Source: Rusavskia elegans (Eukaryota; Ascomycota; Lecanoromycetes; Teloschistales; Teloschistaceae). Taken from it: a stretch of 64,000 nucleotides of DNA. Below are positions 1-12,471 of this stretch, in pieces. Position numbers and translations under genes: made by a program. The stretch's first letter is position 1; each line of letters opens with the position of its first letter. The stretch lies in assembly GCA_011316305.1 (NCBI GenBank), contig SAUG01000109.1:186001-250000 (forward strand), read 5' to 3'. The notes beneath the pieces are model-generated. The model was not told the DNA's origin. It saw only the letters and a program-made list of their open reading frames with translations, and ran no database searches.

Positions 1-3000
1 ATTATATTTCGATAGGCAGAGATATATAGAATAGTTTTAGTATTAGTACTAAGGAATATTTTAATAGTTTTAGTAAATAAACGCTCTAAATACCCTGATA
101 TTAGTAGTTTTAGTAGATAAATACCGTAAGTAGACTCGGTTTTAGTAATTTTAGTAAGTAAATACCTTAAAATAAAACTATCTTAGTTATCTTAGTTTAT
201 AAACGATTTAAATAGTAGAGAATTTTATTTATCTATATAGATCCCGAACTCGATACCTTTATAACTTATATTTAATTTATTAGTCATCGCTATATACTGC
301 TCTAGTAATATAACTGACTTATTTTTATATTAATTTAAAGTAATTACCTATTATACCTCCGTTTATAGATATACTAATAAGTCTAACTAATTTTTGAAGA
401 TACCAGACCCTTTAGGTAGCTCTATAACAATCCGGCTAGTTACTATATAGAACTAGATAACTTTAGATATACTACCGACTGTAATTATAACTTTTATAAA
501 CCCCGGTAGAGCCTAAATATTACTATTCACGATATAAATCTGAACTGATTTATTATAATAGAGATAACAGTTTATTTAGTTCGCTGTATAGCTATTAATT
601 AAATTAAAAATACCTCTAGAATCGATTAGAGCCTTCTATAACGTATATAAAAGGTTTTCTAACTTTCGAAACTGTACTAATATATAAGTATAAAAGTTTC
701 CTTTTATTATAAAGTATAGATAATTTCGTTTTAGGTTATTAAATATCTGAATAGATAATTTAAATATTTAATTATTCTATTTTCCTACTAGAAGTAGAAG
801 GTTTTTAGTATACTCGCTATATACCTACCGATTATAAAACTCGGCTTCCGCTAATATTATATCGCCTAGATATTTTTAATATTCGACGATATTAATATCC
901 TTATAGTCTTCTATAGCGAATCGAGTTTATTTCTTTTTCGCTACTAATTTTTTAATAGGTTCCGGTTTTATCGTCTCCGTAAATAATACTCGAGCCTTTA
1001 GTACGAAATAGAAGAATTAAATTATACTAAAAGTAATTTTAGTACTCTATAGAAATTTAGTAATATTTTAAACTTTTTATAATTCTATATTTTTAAATTT
1101 AATTATAGATAGTACTTTTTATTATACCTTTAGCTTTTTAGCTAGGATATCTAGCGCTAGGGTATATTACTGTTTATTAGTAGAATTAATAGTTTCTAAA
1201 ATAGCCGCTATATTCCGGCCCGCTAATTATCCGGGATTAATAATCTATAGTATCCTTTTTATATTTTTAACCTATTTTCTAGGCTATAATTTCTAGATTT
1301 AGGAATCTTCCTTTTCCGAGTCTATTTTTTTTAATATCGCGTTTACTAGTAGTAGCGAACGTTTCGTTATCTATAGCCTATTTATAATACTTATACGAGT
1401 TTATATCTTTAAAATAAATAGTTTTATTATCTATATACTATTTATTAAGCTATTAAATATTCTATAGATATAATTCTTACTACTAGTTAAAAGCTTCGAC
1501 TATATAAATAGACTGGATTTTCTACTATCGGTAGTCTATTAGAATATTATTAAAGTTTATAGCGTTTATATTAGAAATAGTTCTCTTTTATATATCCGCC
1601 TTTTACTATTAAAACTCGCGAAATAATCGGGTTTATTTCTTTTTAGATAATATTTTATTAGTATATTCCTTCGATATATATCCCGATTAACTATATTTAA
1701 AATAATTAAAGTTACTAATATTCTATAGGATAGATATACTATCTATAAAAGCCTGACTAATATTCGTTTACTAAAGGTTCTAGAAGCGCAGGTTTTAAAG
1801 CCGATAAGAATTTTATAGATAATTATTTTAATCTATTATTTATTAGCCGGACAGTATTTAATTTAGGGCCTTGTTTTAATTACAGATAGTATTTTAATTA
1901 TACTATTAACTTTAATGTCGTAGCTAGAAGTTCGATAATATTCTATTCGATATTTAATTTATTACTTTAGTTAAAATATTAATATATAATTTATCGCGGC
2001 TTATAAAAAAGTCGATAAGTACTTTCTATATAAACTTTAATTTAACTATTTCTCTTTATATAGTCTTTTTATTATTAGATATCTTCTTTATATATTCTTT
2101 TATAACTATTTATACCTTCGCTAGGATCTTATTTTTTTCCGTATTTTAGTTAAATACGCTTCCCGTAACTTTTATAAAAATTTTATTATCGAGTATATCT
2201 ATTAATTTTAATACTATCTTTTCTTTTATTTTAGATAGGAGATCTTTTACTATATTATTATATACTTTAAATAGTATACTATATATTCGTCTATTTTATT
2301 TTAGTTTAAATAGACTTTTTAATACTTCCTATATAGTTTACCCGGAATTATTTTAGATAGGAAAATATTCTAAAAAATTAGACGAAAAGCGATTAAAGTT
2401 GGATATAATTAATTCGTCTAGCTTTAAAGTCTATCTAGCTATTTTACCTTTTAATTTTAAATCTATAAAGATATACTTTACTTCGACGGAATCTCTATAA
2501 ATTAATTTTATAGATTTTTAAATAAATTTAAATTATACTAGCTATTTTTTTATATTTTCCTTAGGCTTTCTATAGAAGTTAGGTAGGTTAAACTATATTA
2601 TTATAATATAAAAAGAGAACGTACTATTTATTAGAATCATAGATAGAATATTTTTTATATTTCTTTATTATTAACTAGGATAATATTCCGCTATAACTAA
2701 TATAGGTAAAAACAGCGCTATCGTTAGTAGCTTTATATATAACGATAAAAATTAGGATACTATTTTACTAAACTAGGGTTTCGGGTTATAGAAATAGTTT
2801 CGAATATTTTATAGAAATAATTTTTCCTTTTCGTATTCTTTAGGTTCTAATAAAGATTTACGAAGGCTATAGATTCTATCTACTTTAATTATACGGTTAA
2901 CTCGAGGGGTATTAGAATTAAAATCTTCTTTATCGGCCGATAATATCGAGAGCTTCCTTTTTAAAATTCTAGGAATCGTTCCTATTAGTAGAAATAGAAA

Positions 3001-3620
3001 GGCTGATACGTTTATTTATTTAGTATAAAGAAATAATAGTAGATTCTGAATCTATTTATTATTTCTTCTTTTTCTAAAAGATATTCGCTGTTACTAGGAT
3101 TATAGAAAGAAAGTATAGAATCTGGTTCTACTGGTCTCTAGTTATATTTTTTCTAATTCTAAAATTATTAGGATCTTCGGAAGATTATAGAAAGAGTAAA
3201 AGTAATATAAATACTATTCTATAGATACTAGAGTATTAGATATTTATATAATAAAAAGCGTAGGTTATTCGTTATATTCTAGCTATATATATCTAGTTTT
3301 ACTATATTTACTAAATTTATAGTAGTTCGAAGGTTCCTAATTACTAGTTAATATTTTTTCTAAATTTTTTAGATTAGCTAGCTTTTAAAGTCCCGGCTAT
3401 TTCCGACTTCCTATAGATAGTAATATTCTGGATTCTACGGTCTTTAGATTTTAAAGCTTATAAAGTAGCTTAATTATTATTATATTTAACTATCGAAGTA
3501 AAAAAGTAATAGTAAGATCCCGTATATATTTACTAAATATAGTACTATTATAGATAGTAGACAGAATATATAAAATAAAGTAGATTGGATACTAAATTCT
3601 AATATACAGAAATTCTGCCT
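1..3620. repeat. RIP-degraded AT-rich repeat, family not identified
   Basis: Extremely AT-rich sequence with almost no CpA or TpG while CpG remains, the signature of saturated RIP. No reading frame survives on either strand. It should be a transposon relic because RIP acts on repeats, but I could not match it to the LTR, MULE or Tc1 families recognised elsewhere in the window, and I see no terminal repeats because the left edge is cut by the window. Composition changes to ordinary fungal sequence at about 3600-3640. Confidence 0.75.
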
Positions 3621-3849
3621 AAGTACGTTTAATTGCGCTAACCCGATTTGGGTTCAATATCGTTAGTCCTTCTGTTCTAGTGCTAAACATTCGAATTCTA
3701 TTTTTGGGGCGATTGAACTTACGCGCCAAGACACTGATTAGTAAGCGCAATCGCGTTTCTTACGGCGCGTTGATCTTTTCCCCACTCCCTCTCTACAACA
3801 GTCGTGGCCATATGGTTTGACCGGTCGTAACACCTGAAAGTGGTATAAG

Positions 3850-5586
3850 ATGGCGAAAAAAAGTATGTACGCGCTCAAGCCCAGAAATCTCATACAAGAG
3901 ATAACCTTGCATGTAGAGAACAATACCCGAAAGGCCACCCAGAACAAGCAAACACGACAAGCGAAGGCCACATCAAACTCTGCCTCAGCTGCTGATACAG
4001 TCGCCGATGGATTTACCGCTCTTAGTCTTGAGACGCCAGAGTCTCGCCTGCTGCAATTGCCTCGGGAACTCCGAGAAAAGATATACGCCTATCTGCTCGA
4101 CACGAAGCACGCCCGCTCTCCACACCCTTTCCAATACCAGCCCTGGGTTGAAGATGGCTTTCTAAGGCTACAAGCAACATCGGCCCCTTTCCAGATCTGC
4201 ACTGAAGTCCTTCGTGTGAACAAGCAAATCCACCGCGAAAGTGTCAATACCCTGTACTCCTCCAATGCGTTCGTCCGCCTGAGCATGTACAACGACGAGA
4301 TACACTGGGCACAATCACTACTGGAAGAAACGAAGCTAGGTTTCGTTTGCAGTAATCCAGGCTTGCTAGAGAAGCTCAAAGGGCATGCTCTCGATGTCAG
4401 ACTCATCCAGGAGAAGAGCAAAATACTACGCTGCCAAGTTGTATTTCCAGCCATTTTTCTTCCCCGCTTCCTGAGCTTCCTACAGACCATGTGTGATGCT
4501 TTACCAAAATGGGGAAGGGAGCATGCGATCCATCTCCATCTGCGTCAGAAATATCGCACTGGTCCTATGGCAACAGAGAGCCTGCTGCTCGAACCATGGC
4601 GTAGCCTACATGGAATCCAAAGCGTTGTAGTTGGGACCGCCATCGTTGCTCCCGACTATGCCAACGGCTTGCGGACTGCTATGATGACTCGGTTCGATCC
4701 AGAGAAATGGCTGCAGTCTCTCGTAAAGATAAAGGAGGCCGGGATTCAAGAATTCTCGAAAGGCCACTACCAAGATGCTATCGACAACTGTATGTGCTTT
4801 CGGATCCTTTGCATCCAGGTTCTCATTGTTCGTGTTTGATTCGAGATATATACGCGCGCCCAATGTTTGCCTCGTTCCCAGAAAGAAATCGCTAACCTCC
4901 GAGTCATCAACAGTTGTCAATGTTAACGCTCTCCTCGAATCAGTCCTCAAAAGTAGCCACGGTAACACCTTGGTGTCACAGTCCCAGCAATTCAACCAAG
5001 CTATCAGCAGACTCCGATATCAATGTGAACTTTATCTGGCGAACTGCAGCTTGAAACGACGAAAAGCGCCTTGGGAGGAAGCGTTCGGAGTCAATTCGCA
5101 ATGGAAAGAAGCCTTGCTTGCAGCGTGGCGTGCCGTTGATCTCGCCGAGGACGACACAATTGAAAGGGTGTGGGCTGCGTGTGCACCATGGATACCTGGC
5201 AATGACAAATCGGGCTACAGTGCCGTGGAACGGAGCAACGCTAGATTTTGTGCTGCATCGATCTTGAGCGAACTTGGGTACGTATTACCGGCTTCTCGTC
5301 GTTCATTTTCTGCTGCTATTCCTGTATTTATCATTCATCATTATCCTCCTCCATTACCTCTATTTCCGCCTGGTTTAATCTGCTGCTTGGTTTCTACCGG
5401 ACTGTGGATATGCTGACTTCGCGGAACAGCGAGTACGACCTTGCTGCCCTTGATCTGCAGGCTGCGTTGGACGATGTTCCAGAAGACACCAATATACAAA
5501 GTGCCTTAGAAAAGGCGAAACAGAACCATGACCCAACCATGCGCCCTGGTGCTGTTTTGCGAAGGCTAGGGATATCCGGGTTTTAG
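3850..5586 (+). CDS. F-box/2EXR-like protein with helical C-terminus (3 exons)
   Basis: My splice model is 3850-4789, 4914-5277 and 5430-5586, giving 486 residues. Both introns have good donors (GTATGT at 4790, GTACGT at 5278), CTAAC/CTGAC branch sites and in-phase junctions. Residues about 66-83 read LLQLPRELREKIYAYLL, the leucine/proline-rich helix pair that opens F-box and 2EXR-type domains in large fungal families; IHRESVNTLYSSNAF further on is the usual continuation. The C-terminal third is helical and may hold TPR-like repeats (LALDLQAALDDVPED region). Such proteins often act as substrate adaptors, but no partner can be inferred here. It lies only about 230 bp from the AT-rich block on its left yet shows no premature stop. 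Family assignment is moderate; the gene itself is well supported by the spliced frame. Confidence 0.8.
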
Positions 5587-5953
5587 TCCGTCCCAGGCAT
5601 ACAACCTTGGTGGCGGTATTGGTGTCTCTCTAGCCGTGGCTGATCTGGCGCGAAAAGAGGCGGTGGAGTTCCGATGATCAATCACCTGGTGCCGGGTGTT
5701 CAGTCATATATCGTGGAGTGGCATTGGCTACATGTGTGTTTGGCGAACTACACAGCCCCCCAAGGATTCACCGTGCAGGAAGGTTATTACTACGGGACGT
5801 TACTCGTTAACACCATCCATAGGACATAATAGCGGCATTTTCAAGCGATTCAGTCGAGTCTCTAGCATTTTGCTCTACCCCCAAATAGCATTTACCATAT
5901 TACCCTAACACCATTCCAAATGCGACACCCTGTATACATCCAACTTCATATAC
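5587..5953. other. Intergenic space between convergent genes
   Basis: This 367-bp stretch separates the 3' ends of the F-box-like gene and the GH16 gene. It has ordinary base composition. I see no further gene, repeat or RNA in it; it presumably holds both 3' untranslated regions. Confidence 0.5.
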
Positions 5954-7471
5954 TCAACCCTTCAACTCCTCACCAAGCGCTGGAACAGCAGAATCTAGAA
6001 TCACGGACTGTCCATGCCCATCATCCCGATCGGAAGTCTCGATCATCAAATGTTTCATGTGCCGCCCTCTCACTCTTAGCTTTCGCTTCTCTTTTCGGAC
6101 TGCCCCTCTGCCTCCTCTTCCGCCACCTCCACCACCTCCTCGGTTGCCGCGATCACCACCCCATGTTCGTCCACCCCCTGTCCTTCCGGTTGGTGTGGGA
6201 TTTGCTATGGGAGTATCGACTGTTGTGGGAACACCGGCTGGCGGACGGATGGTCGAGGGACGTTGAGCGGGTGCGACGGTTGCTGCTTCACCTCCTCCTA
6301 CGCGCGATGAGGATTCTTCAACTGTGTTGCCGGTGTTGCCGGTGTTACCGGTGTTGCCTGTCGAGCCGGATGTAGAACCGCTGCTTGTTGAACCATCTCC
6401 ATTTCTGTAGACTTTGAGAGCGTTTATAGTCCAGTAGGCGTCTGCGAAGGCTTTGGGGTTGTTTTGCACGTATTCTTGGCAGGTGGGTGCGAGGGAGGAG
6501 CATTGTGGATCGTCGGCCCATACTTCACCAGCCCAGACACCTGCGTGGCTTTCAGTCAGCGCGACTCTAAACTGAAGGGATAGGATTGACGAACCGCAGA
6601 ATGTTGTGTCAAAGATGATTTGCTGGTCCTTGAAAAAAGTATCGACGTCGCAGCTTGAGCCTGACGGGAAGCTGGCCGTTGGAGTTCCCCATCCTGACGG
6701 ATCTGGTGCGTTACCGAGCGCATCGGACGGTGCACCTCCGCCGGCCCAGCCCCAGATGCTCATGCCTTCGCTTGTCCATTCCAGCGCATATGTTGCGCCG
6801 CCTGCGGAATTGATCCTGTCGCCATAGGGCCCCGAATCGACAGAGCAACCTTGGCTGCCTTGACAGTCCTTGCCGTTGATTGTGCAACCTGGGTCAGTAT
6901 GTAGGGTTATTTTATTGGTTGATTGTAGATTGACCCCTTCGATGATGTCGATCTCTCCGTTCGATGGCCACGAAGGACCAGTTGACCAACTGTTCGAGAA
7001 GGCTGTATTAGCATATTTCTCTTCAGGCTGCTGTGCCGCTTAATATGGCATGGATGACCTTACAAAGCGGGCCAGACTCCGCAAATATTGGCGGGCATAT
7101 GACCGACATCGATGACGATGAGGGCATGGTTGTACGAGGCTTTGCTAGTGAGACGAACGCTCTTGCGGCCACGACCTGAGGCCACGTTGGATGAATCGAC
7201 GGAAAGCTTTACCTTTCCTCCACTCTGGCTGAACAGGCCGCTGCTCGTTCCGTCGACGTAGTCCACATAGCCTTCGGTAGGATCGGCTTCCTAAAGCTTC
7301 CTGTCAGTGGCGATAGGCGGCTTGTCTCCTGTGATTGAAACGAACAGTGAAAAAGGAGAAGCCATTCAAGAACTTGGCGCCTGAGTAATCGTCCTGCAGC
7401 GTGTACTGAGCGAATGAGAGCCGAGCGAGACAGACAGCGAGCGTAAGTGCTATTAAAAACATAGCGGGCAT
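5954..7471 (-). CDS. Secreted GH16 family endo-beta-glucanase with glycine/arginine-rich tail
   Basis: Splice model (minus strand) 7471-7346, 7290-7064 and 6989-5954, 462 residues. The N-terminus MPAMFLIALTLAVCLARLSFA is a signal peptide; a second ATG lies at 7462. The GH16 catalytic signature GEIDIIEGVN is at residues 129-138, so Glu130 is the expected nucleophile, Asp132 the assisting residue and Glu135 the acid/base. VWPAFWSTGPSWPSNGEID and the later LHTDPGC and DTTFCG segments fit fungal mixed-linkage or 1,3(4)-beta-glucanases that cleave cell-wall or plant glucans outside the cell. After the catalytic domain (about residue 310) come a Ser/Thr/Gly linker with NTG repeats and a tail rich in Gly and Arg ending without a hydrophobic GPI signal. 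The tail is unusual for the family. The second intron acceptor was chosen because AACAG at 6990 restores the conserved AFWSTGP frame, whereas the nearer ACAG does not. Confidence 0.9.
6321..6362. repeat. Short in-frame tandem repeat in the GH16 linker
   Basis: Four near-identical 9-bp units (plus-strand core GGTGTTGCC) run through the linker region of the GH16 gene and encode repeated Asn-Thr-Gly on the minus strand. One unit has a single substitution. Such coding minisatellites change length easily, so linker length may vary among isolates. Confidence 0.7.
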
Positions 7472-9502
7472 GAAATGACAAGGGTTGAGAACGATCGAGT
7501 GTCCCGAAATGGAGAGTGACTAGCAGGGATAAAGAAACAGGCTCCCCATAGCGTCACGTCGAAAGGAAGATCTGCCAGACAGAACTGAAAGACGCAGCTG
7601 GACCTCAACTTATATCGGCTCCGTGGACATACCATGTGCTGCGGAGGAAAGACGGCCCAGCACATGGGTGTAATTTCGCACCATCACAACTTCACCACAT
7701 CTGACACACAACCTCGGCATACCGGCGAGTTCGTCTCTAGTCGCCCTGGGAATCTGATGTTTTGACTGCAGTGGTCGGCGCGAAAGTCCATATTGATGGC
7801 ACTAGAGTGCGGGGCGGTTCTTTGCCGCACGTCGAGATCGTGGTCCGTGACGTGTGGTGGTTTCGGATTGTGAAACGTGGCCATGTAGCCAATCGCCGAG
7901 TGTAGCTATGGGGCGTAGACGCTATCATGGCTGCTTCGGAATGGTATCTCAACCGACCGTTACCTCCAATTCTTACCTTCGGGATCTGGTGTATTTCTTT
8001 CGGTCTCTTGACCTCGGGCTATTATGGTTGGATGGTAGGACGGTAGCCGTCCTGCTTTGCTAAGCTATACCTTCGCTTGAGAGAAGCTCAAGTGTCAAAT
8101 GTGACACACTCGATAGTGAATAACGGCAGAATATAGGAGCAAGGTTGTTGTGCTATATGGTTTCTGACGAAGTATTCGAAGGACAGGTGGAATGATGTTG
8201 GCGGCAGAGTTAAAAGTATCCAGGGTGGAACAGGAAAAGACAACCCTAACCCTAAGCTGAGGAGCTGTTCCGTAAAGAGTCTAGACTGATCGCCCCGACG
8301 TCATCTCGCAGATGCCATCGAATCGCTCTTCCTCCTTTTCTCTCTTCACACTTCTCGTATAGACTTGCCTCTCCTCAACCACGAACAGCCTTGCCTTCCA
8401 AGATGCAAGTCGAGATAGTCACAACAGCTGGCAGATCTCCGGACTCCAGGGGTGAACGATCAGACTCATGCATGCGACGCTGATGTCTCTATTCGGCCTG
8501 GCTTGGCGTTTGATATGCACTCAGCTGCAGAGTCCAACACATGGAAGCCACCCTCTCGAAAGGGGGTAGAGAACGTTGAACTCGAGTTACTGAGATTGGA
8601 GGGTTGTTGAGCGTACTCTGAATGTTGGTACAGATACCGTGGCCTTTCTTACATTGTGATCTACTTTGACTGTCCAGTCTGCCCCCTCGTAGCGCGGCAA
8701 ATACATCATCTAGAGTTGTCATCCGCGGATATAATCAACCAAGTACTTAAGTGGAGGGGACATGGTAATTTTTGTGGTATTTATTCACTCTTGCTCTACT
8801 TCTAGTTCCCTTGGACTCTCCAGATTGTCAAGGATCTAGAGACAAGGCTAGTGCTAATGATGGCTTTATGCAGCATGCGACGACATGTTCGACGATGATC
8901 CACATATGAACGCAGAAGGTGAGAGTGAAGCTACGTAACACAATGTTCCTGACGCAGATGCGGAAGAGATTAAATTTAGCAAGGCCTCGGGCAGAGAAAG
9001 CCCTGAATCTAACAACCTTTTCCTCAGACTCAGTCTCTTTAACGTTGGCCTGCGTTTCAAGTGCAAGTCGATGGAATCGCAAACGCTTGTAATATCTCTG
9101 CAGCGACATGGACAACCCGATTCGGCCTTGTCCTGGCCGTAGTACTCTCATGCATGGGCAGGCGAAGTGACTAATCTATTCATGTTCTTGGCCGACAGGA
9201 TCTCACGTCTGGGGCGATATAAAACATTCTTTCCATACGACGGCAATATTACATTTCTAAAGATCTTTCCTTCGAGATTATTGGCTTGTTACTTAGTTGA
9301 GTTTTGGCTTTGGTGCCCGGTAAACCAGTGGTTCGGTAAGCAAATCAAGGGTTAGTACACCAGCATCGAACACACGGTGGCAGGACTGGTATCCCAGTCT
9401 AATTAACGCTATTAGCGGTTCCTTCGAATTTCAACTCGAATATTGGCTAGTTACAGAATTGGAGAAGGAGCAGTTTAGATTCCTAGCAATCTGGGTACTA
9501 TA
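7472..9502. other. Two-kilobase intergenic region, no supported gene
   Basis: Ordinary composition. Several short open frames exist on both strands (for example 7854-8063 + and 9151-8828 -) but none has a signal peptide, recognisable motif or coherent splice partner. The stretch holds the upstream region of the GH16 gene at its left end and the 3' side of the secreted gene at its right end. A short telomere-like box is noted separately. Confidence 0.4.
8242..8255. other. Telobox-like AACCCTAACCCTAA
   Basis: Two tandem copies of the fungal telomere unit CCCTAA occur in intergenic DNA. Two units are too short to mark a healed chromosome end and may be chance or a regulatory telobox. Confidence 0.3.
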
Positions 9503-10776
9503 TTAGAACTGTCCCTTCTGGACAGCGGTAATATTGATACTGGCAGCAACCTCGGACAGCTTATGAGCGAGATCTGGGTCCGACTGCGGCAAGATCGGCA
9601 GCGATAAGCTCGTACCGTTCATTGCAGGCGCAGGAACCGATTGTCCGATTTCGCTCGAGTTTCCTTCGTTTGTCGCCATCGGGGCTTGCTCGAGATCCAA
9701 ATATCCGACCGCGACGTTGACTCTATCGACCATGATAGACAACGTCATATCTCTCGCCTCGTTCTCCTGCAGCAGACGCAAAAAAAGATGCAGCACCGCT
9801 ATCTCATCGAATACTGTGAACTCCTTGGACCCGGGATGAAAGGGTCGCAATCGAAATCGAATGTTCTGCGGCGCGCCGACAATATTGATACGATGGGCGG
9901 CCATGTCCTGGTCGGGCCTTCGAAGTAATCCTCGTCCGAGCTGGGAGAGAAAGAGCCGGGTAAAATAGCTATACCACTTGTCAACCACGGGTCCTCGAGT
10001 TTGGAATCGGACCTGCATAGGGGGGTGGCCTCCAAGTGTTGCCTTGGTAACTTGCCAAGTGTTCCTACCCCATCCGGGCGTGGGGGCGGCGGGCACGCGG
10101 TAGACTACGGTTTTGAATTCTGCCCAGAGCTCTTCGGGGTGGCCGGTGGTGATGATTTTGCCAGATAGTGCTGCAGGGCCGTTGTTAATCTGTCCCAACC
10201 CAAGGGCTAACATAGCGGATGCTAGGATATGCGGCTGATTACCGTCGCCTACACTGGGGCAAGTGACGGTCAATTTGGTGCCCGTGTGTATCTGCTCGAC
10301 GGTCTGGCTCTGCCTGTTGGCGCAGGCGCGAAACCGCATCTGGAAGAGTGCTGCTCTCATGTCCTTCACCTGATCTAGGTCTCTAAGTGGGTTTACATCG
10401 GTGATTTCGATGGCGACCCAGGGGAAGTCCGGGACAGGTATAGATGACGGCCATCTTTGAGGATGACTATGAGTATGTCAGTCTTCATGTTGAAACTCCA
10501 TCTATACGGGATGCACGTACGGATAAGGTCGGAAAAATCCCGGTCCTTCGCTCAATGAATTGCTTGAACGAAACGTTCATTAGACTATTGTCGTATGGAC
10601 AGGGCGCTTGGCACATACTCTGGCTGAAGCTGTCCGCCACTGAGATCCACGTTCTCCCGTCTGGCCACAGTCCTCGAGGCTTGGTTGGCCTTGATCACCG
10701 AGGTTGCGTTACAACCACCGAAGCCTACAAGCAATAGGCAAGCCACTGTCAGCCAACTCGGGGATAAAGAATGCAT
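9503..10776 (-). CDS. Secreted protein of unknown function (3 exons)
   Basis: Splice model 10776-10619, 10562-10521 and 10466-9503, 387 residues. The start at 10776 gives a clear signal peptide, MHSLSPSWLTVACLLLVGFG followed by Gly-Cys-Asn-Ala. The 42-bp middle exon is needed to join the signal exon to the long third exon; it produces NSLSEGPGFFRPYP, and the next exon reads on into PVPDFPWVAIEITDVNPL. Both introns (56 and 54 bp) have GTATGT and GTACGT donors. I recognise no catalytic motif. The pattern of beta strands and helices, with IRFRLRPFHPGSKEF followed by a leucine-rich helix, resembles the secreted protein at 23700-22554, so the two may be distant paralogues. Secreted lineage-specific proteins of this kind include effectors, but nothing here proves that role. 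Confidence 0.75.
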
Positions 10777-11462
10777 ATATACAATTAGGTGACTTTGACA
10801 GCCTATTAAACACAGCATGGCAGCTACGAACGTGATTTATGAACCTTCTTCGCGGGGCTTCGCCAATCGGCTATAGCGCGTTTCCATGTCCTAGCCGTGC
10901 AGTGACGCAGATAATAGAGTGGCCACAGCGGCTTGGAGAAGGTAACGCATACTGCTGTGAATCGTAATGAAATTTATAGCGCAGTTTATTACTTTTAAGT
11001 AACTATTTCTTTCTTTATTCGATTACGAATCTTCTATTATTTTTAAAAACTATATATTTCTCTTTTAACGTTATAAATAATTATAAATATCTAATATTTC
11101 CGCTATATCTACCTACTATACTACGAAGTAATTATCTATATTTATTGCTTCGGCTATATTTATCGTATAACCTGTATCTAGATATAACGTTGAATTAATA
11201 AAATACTATTTAGCTTATATAATTTTAGAAAAATAGTTATATAGTATTCTAGCGACTATAGTATAAAGTTTTACTCGGTCGATTAAATTAAAATAAAGTA
11301 GAGAAATCAAATAGCGCGTTTTAAAGGCGATAAAGAAAAAATCTTTATTAAAATCGAAATAAATTGCTCTAACTATAATAAGATAGTCGACGTCTATATA
11401 GATAGATATAGTAAATATAGATATATTACAGTCCAACTTAGTTTATAGCTATAGCTATTACG
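10777..11462. other. Promoter flank followed by the start of an AT-rich RIP block
   Basis: Up to about 10970 the sequence is ordinary and is the likely promoter of the secreted gene to its left. From about 10975 onward it becomes AT-rich with CpA/TpG depletion. The short open frame at 11436-11215 is AT-driven and not a gene. Confidence 0.5.
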
Positions 11463-11858
11463 TAGACTGGCCGGTTCGGGTCGGATTTCTATCGAATCGT
11501 CGAATATTCGACCCGATTTTAATAATCTAACTCGGATTCGATCCGACTATAAAATATATTAAATATAAAAAAATTTTAATAGTTTAATATATGTAATATA
11601 TCTAGATAATTTATTCTCTCGAATTAGAATCTTTCTAGCTAGCGTAGTTAATTAATTAGAATTTTTTTAATAAATTCGTATAAAAGTTATATTAGTTTTA
11701 TATTATTATACTAGAGTTTAGTAGTTTTAGCGGGTCGAGTCGGATTATAATCTAGAATCTAAAATTTGATCGAATCGAATTATATTTTAATTTAATCCGA
11801 TTTAGGTCGGGTTAAATTAATTAACCCGGATTCGAAATCCGACCCGACGATCAGTTTA
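11463..11858. mobile_element. hAT-like non-autonomous element, uninterrupted copy (X1)
   Basis: The 396-bp segment starts TAGACTGGCC and ends GATCAGTTTA, an inverted repeat of the same 10-mer after RIP-type changes. It is flanked by an 8-bp duplication, CTATTACG on the left and TTATTACG on the right, one C-to-T apart. Terminal TAG...CTA ends with 8-bp duplications point to the hAT superfamily. It has no coding potential and contains GTCGGGTCGG-type subterminal motifs. It serves as the uninterrupted reference for the broken copy at 12311-19312, with which it shares the central GCGTAGTTAATTAAT stretch. Confidence 0.75.
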
Positions 11859-12233
11859 TTATTACGGGAATATATACGTATATAAAAAGATTTAGTAAAT
11901 CGTGGTATTTATAAAAGATTTATATTATTAATAAAAGAAAACGAAAAGAAAAAACTATAACTATAAGGTATTTTTATCTATAAAAACTTTTACGCTAATT
12001 CATTTATCGGTATAAAAATACGTTAAATTCTTTAAATAAATTAAAAATAAAATATTAAAAAACTATTATTTATTTTAATTAAACTAGAATCTTAGTTTTA
12101 TTACCGTATAGTCGATACTAGTTCACAAACGATTTAATTATTTATCTTATTATTAATTTATCGGATATTAAAATCAAAACCAAAACAATTAAATATATAA
12201 TATATATTGTTTCTATTATAGAATATAGACCTC
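11859..12233. repeat. RIP-degraded sequence between nested elements
   Basis: About 375 bp of AT-rich, CpA/TpG-depleted sequence with no recognisable ends or reading frames. It is the host repeat into which the flanking elements were inserted; its own family is unknown. Confidence 0.5.
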
Positions 12234-12471
12234 TGCGTAATTAGATTGACTACTTCGATACGAGTTTTCGTCGGTACTATAAAAACTCGTATCGAATTTT
12301 AACGTATCGATAGACTGGCCATTTCGGATCGAATTCGGATCGAATTCGGATATCCGATTTAAATCCGATTCGACTCGCCAAAACCTTCTATTATTATAAT
12401 TTATCTAAAATATTAATATATTTAGATAATATATTTCGTTTAATTTAAATTTCTATAGCAAGCGTAGTTAA

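Noticed and set aside
8242..8255. Interstitial telomere
   Set aside because: Only two CCCTAA units occur, far too few to indicate a chromosome fusion or healed end.
8464..8482. Shared CATGCATGCGACGCTGA at about 8467 and 20284
   Set aside because: Only about 17-18 bp are shared and the flanks do not align, so I do not claim a repeat.
11215..11436. 73-codon minus-strand frame in AT-rich DNA
   Set aside because: Composition is all Ile/Tyr/Phe as expected from RIP-driven AT-rich sequence; not a gene.
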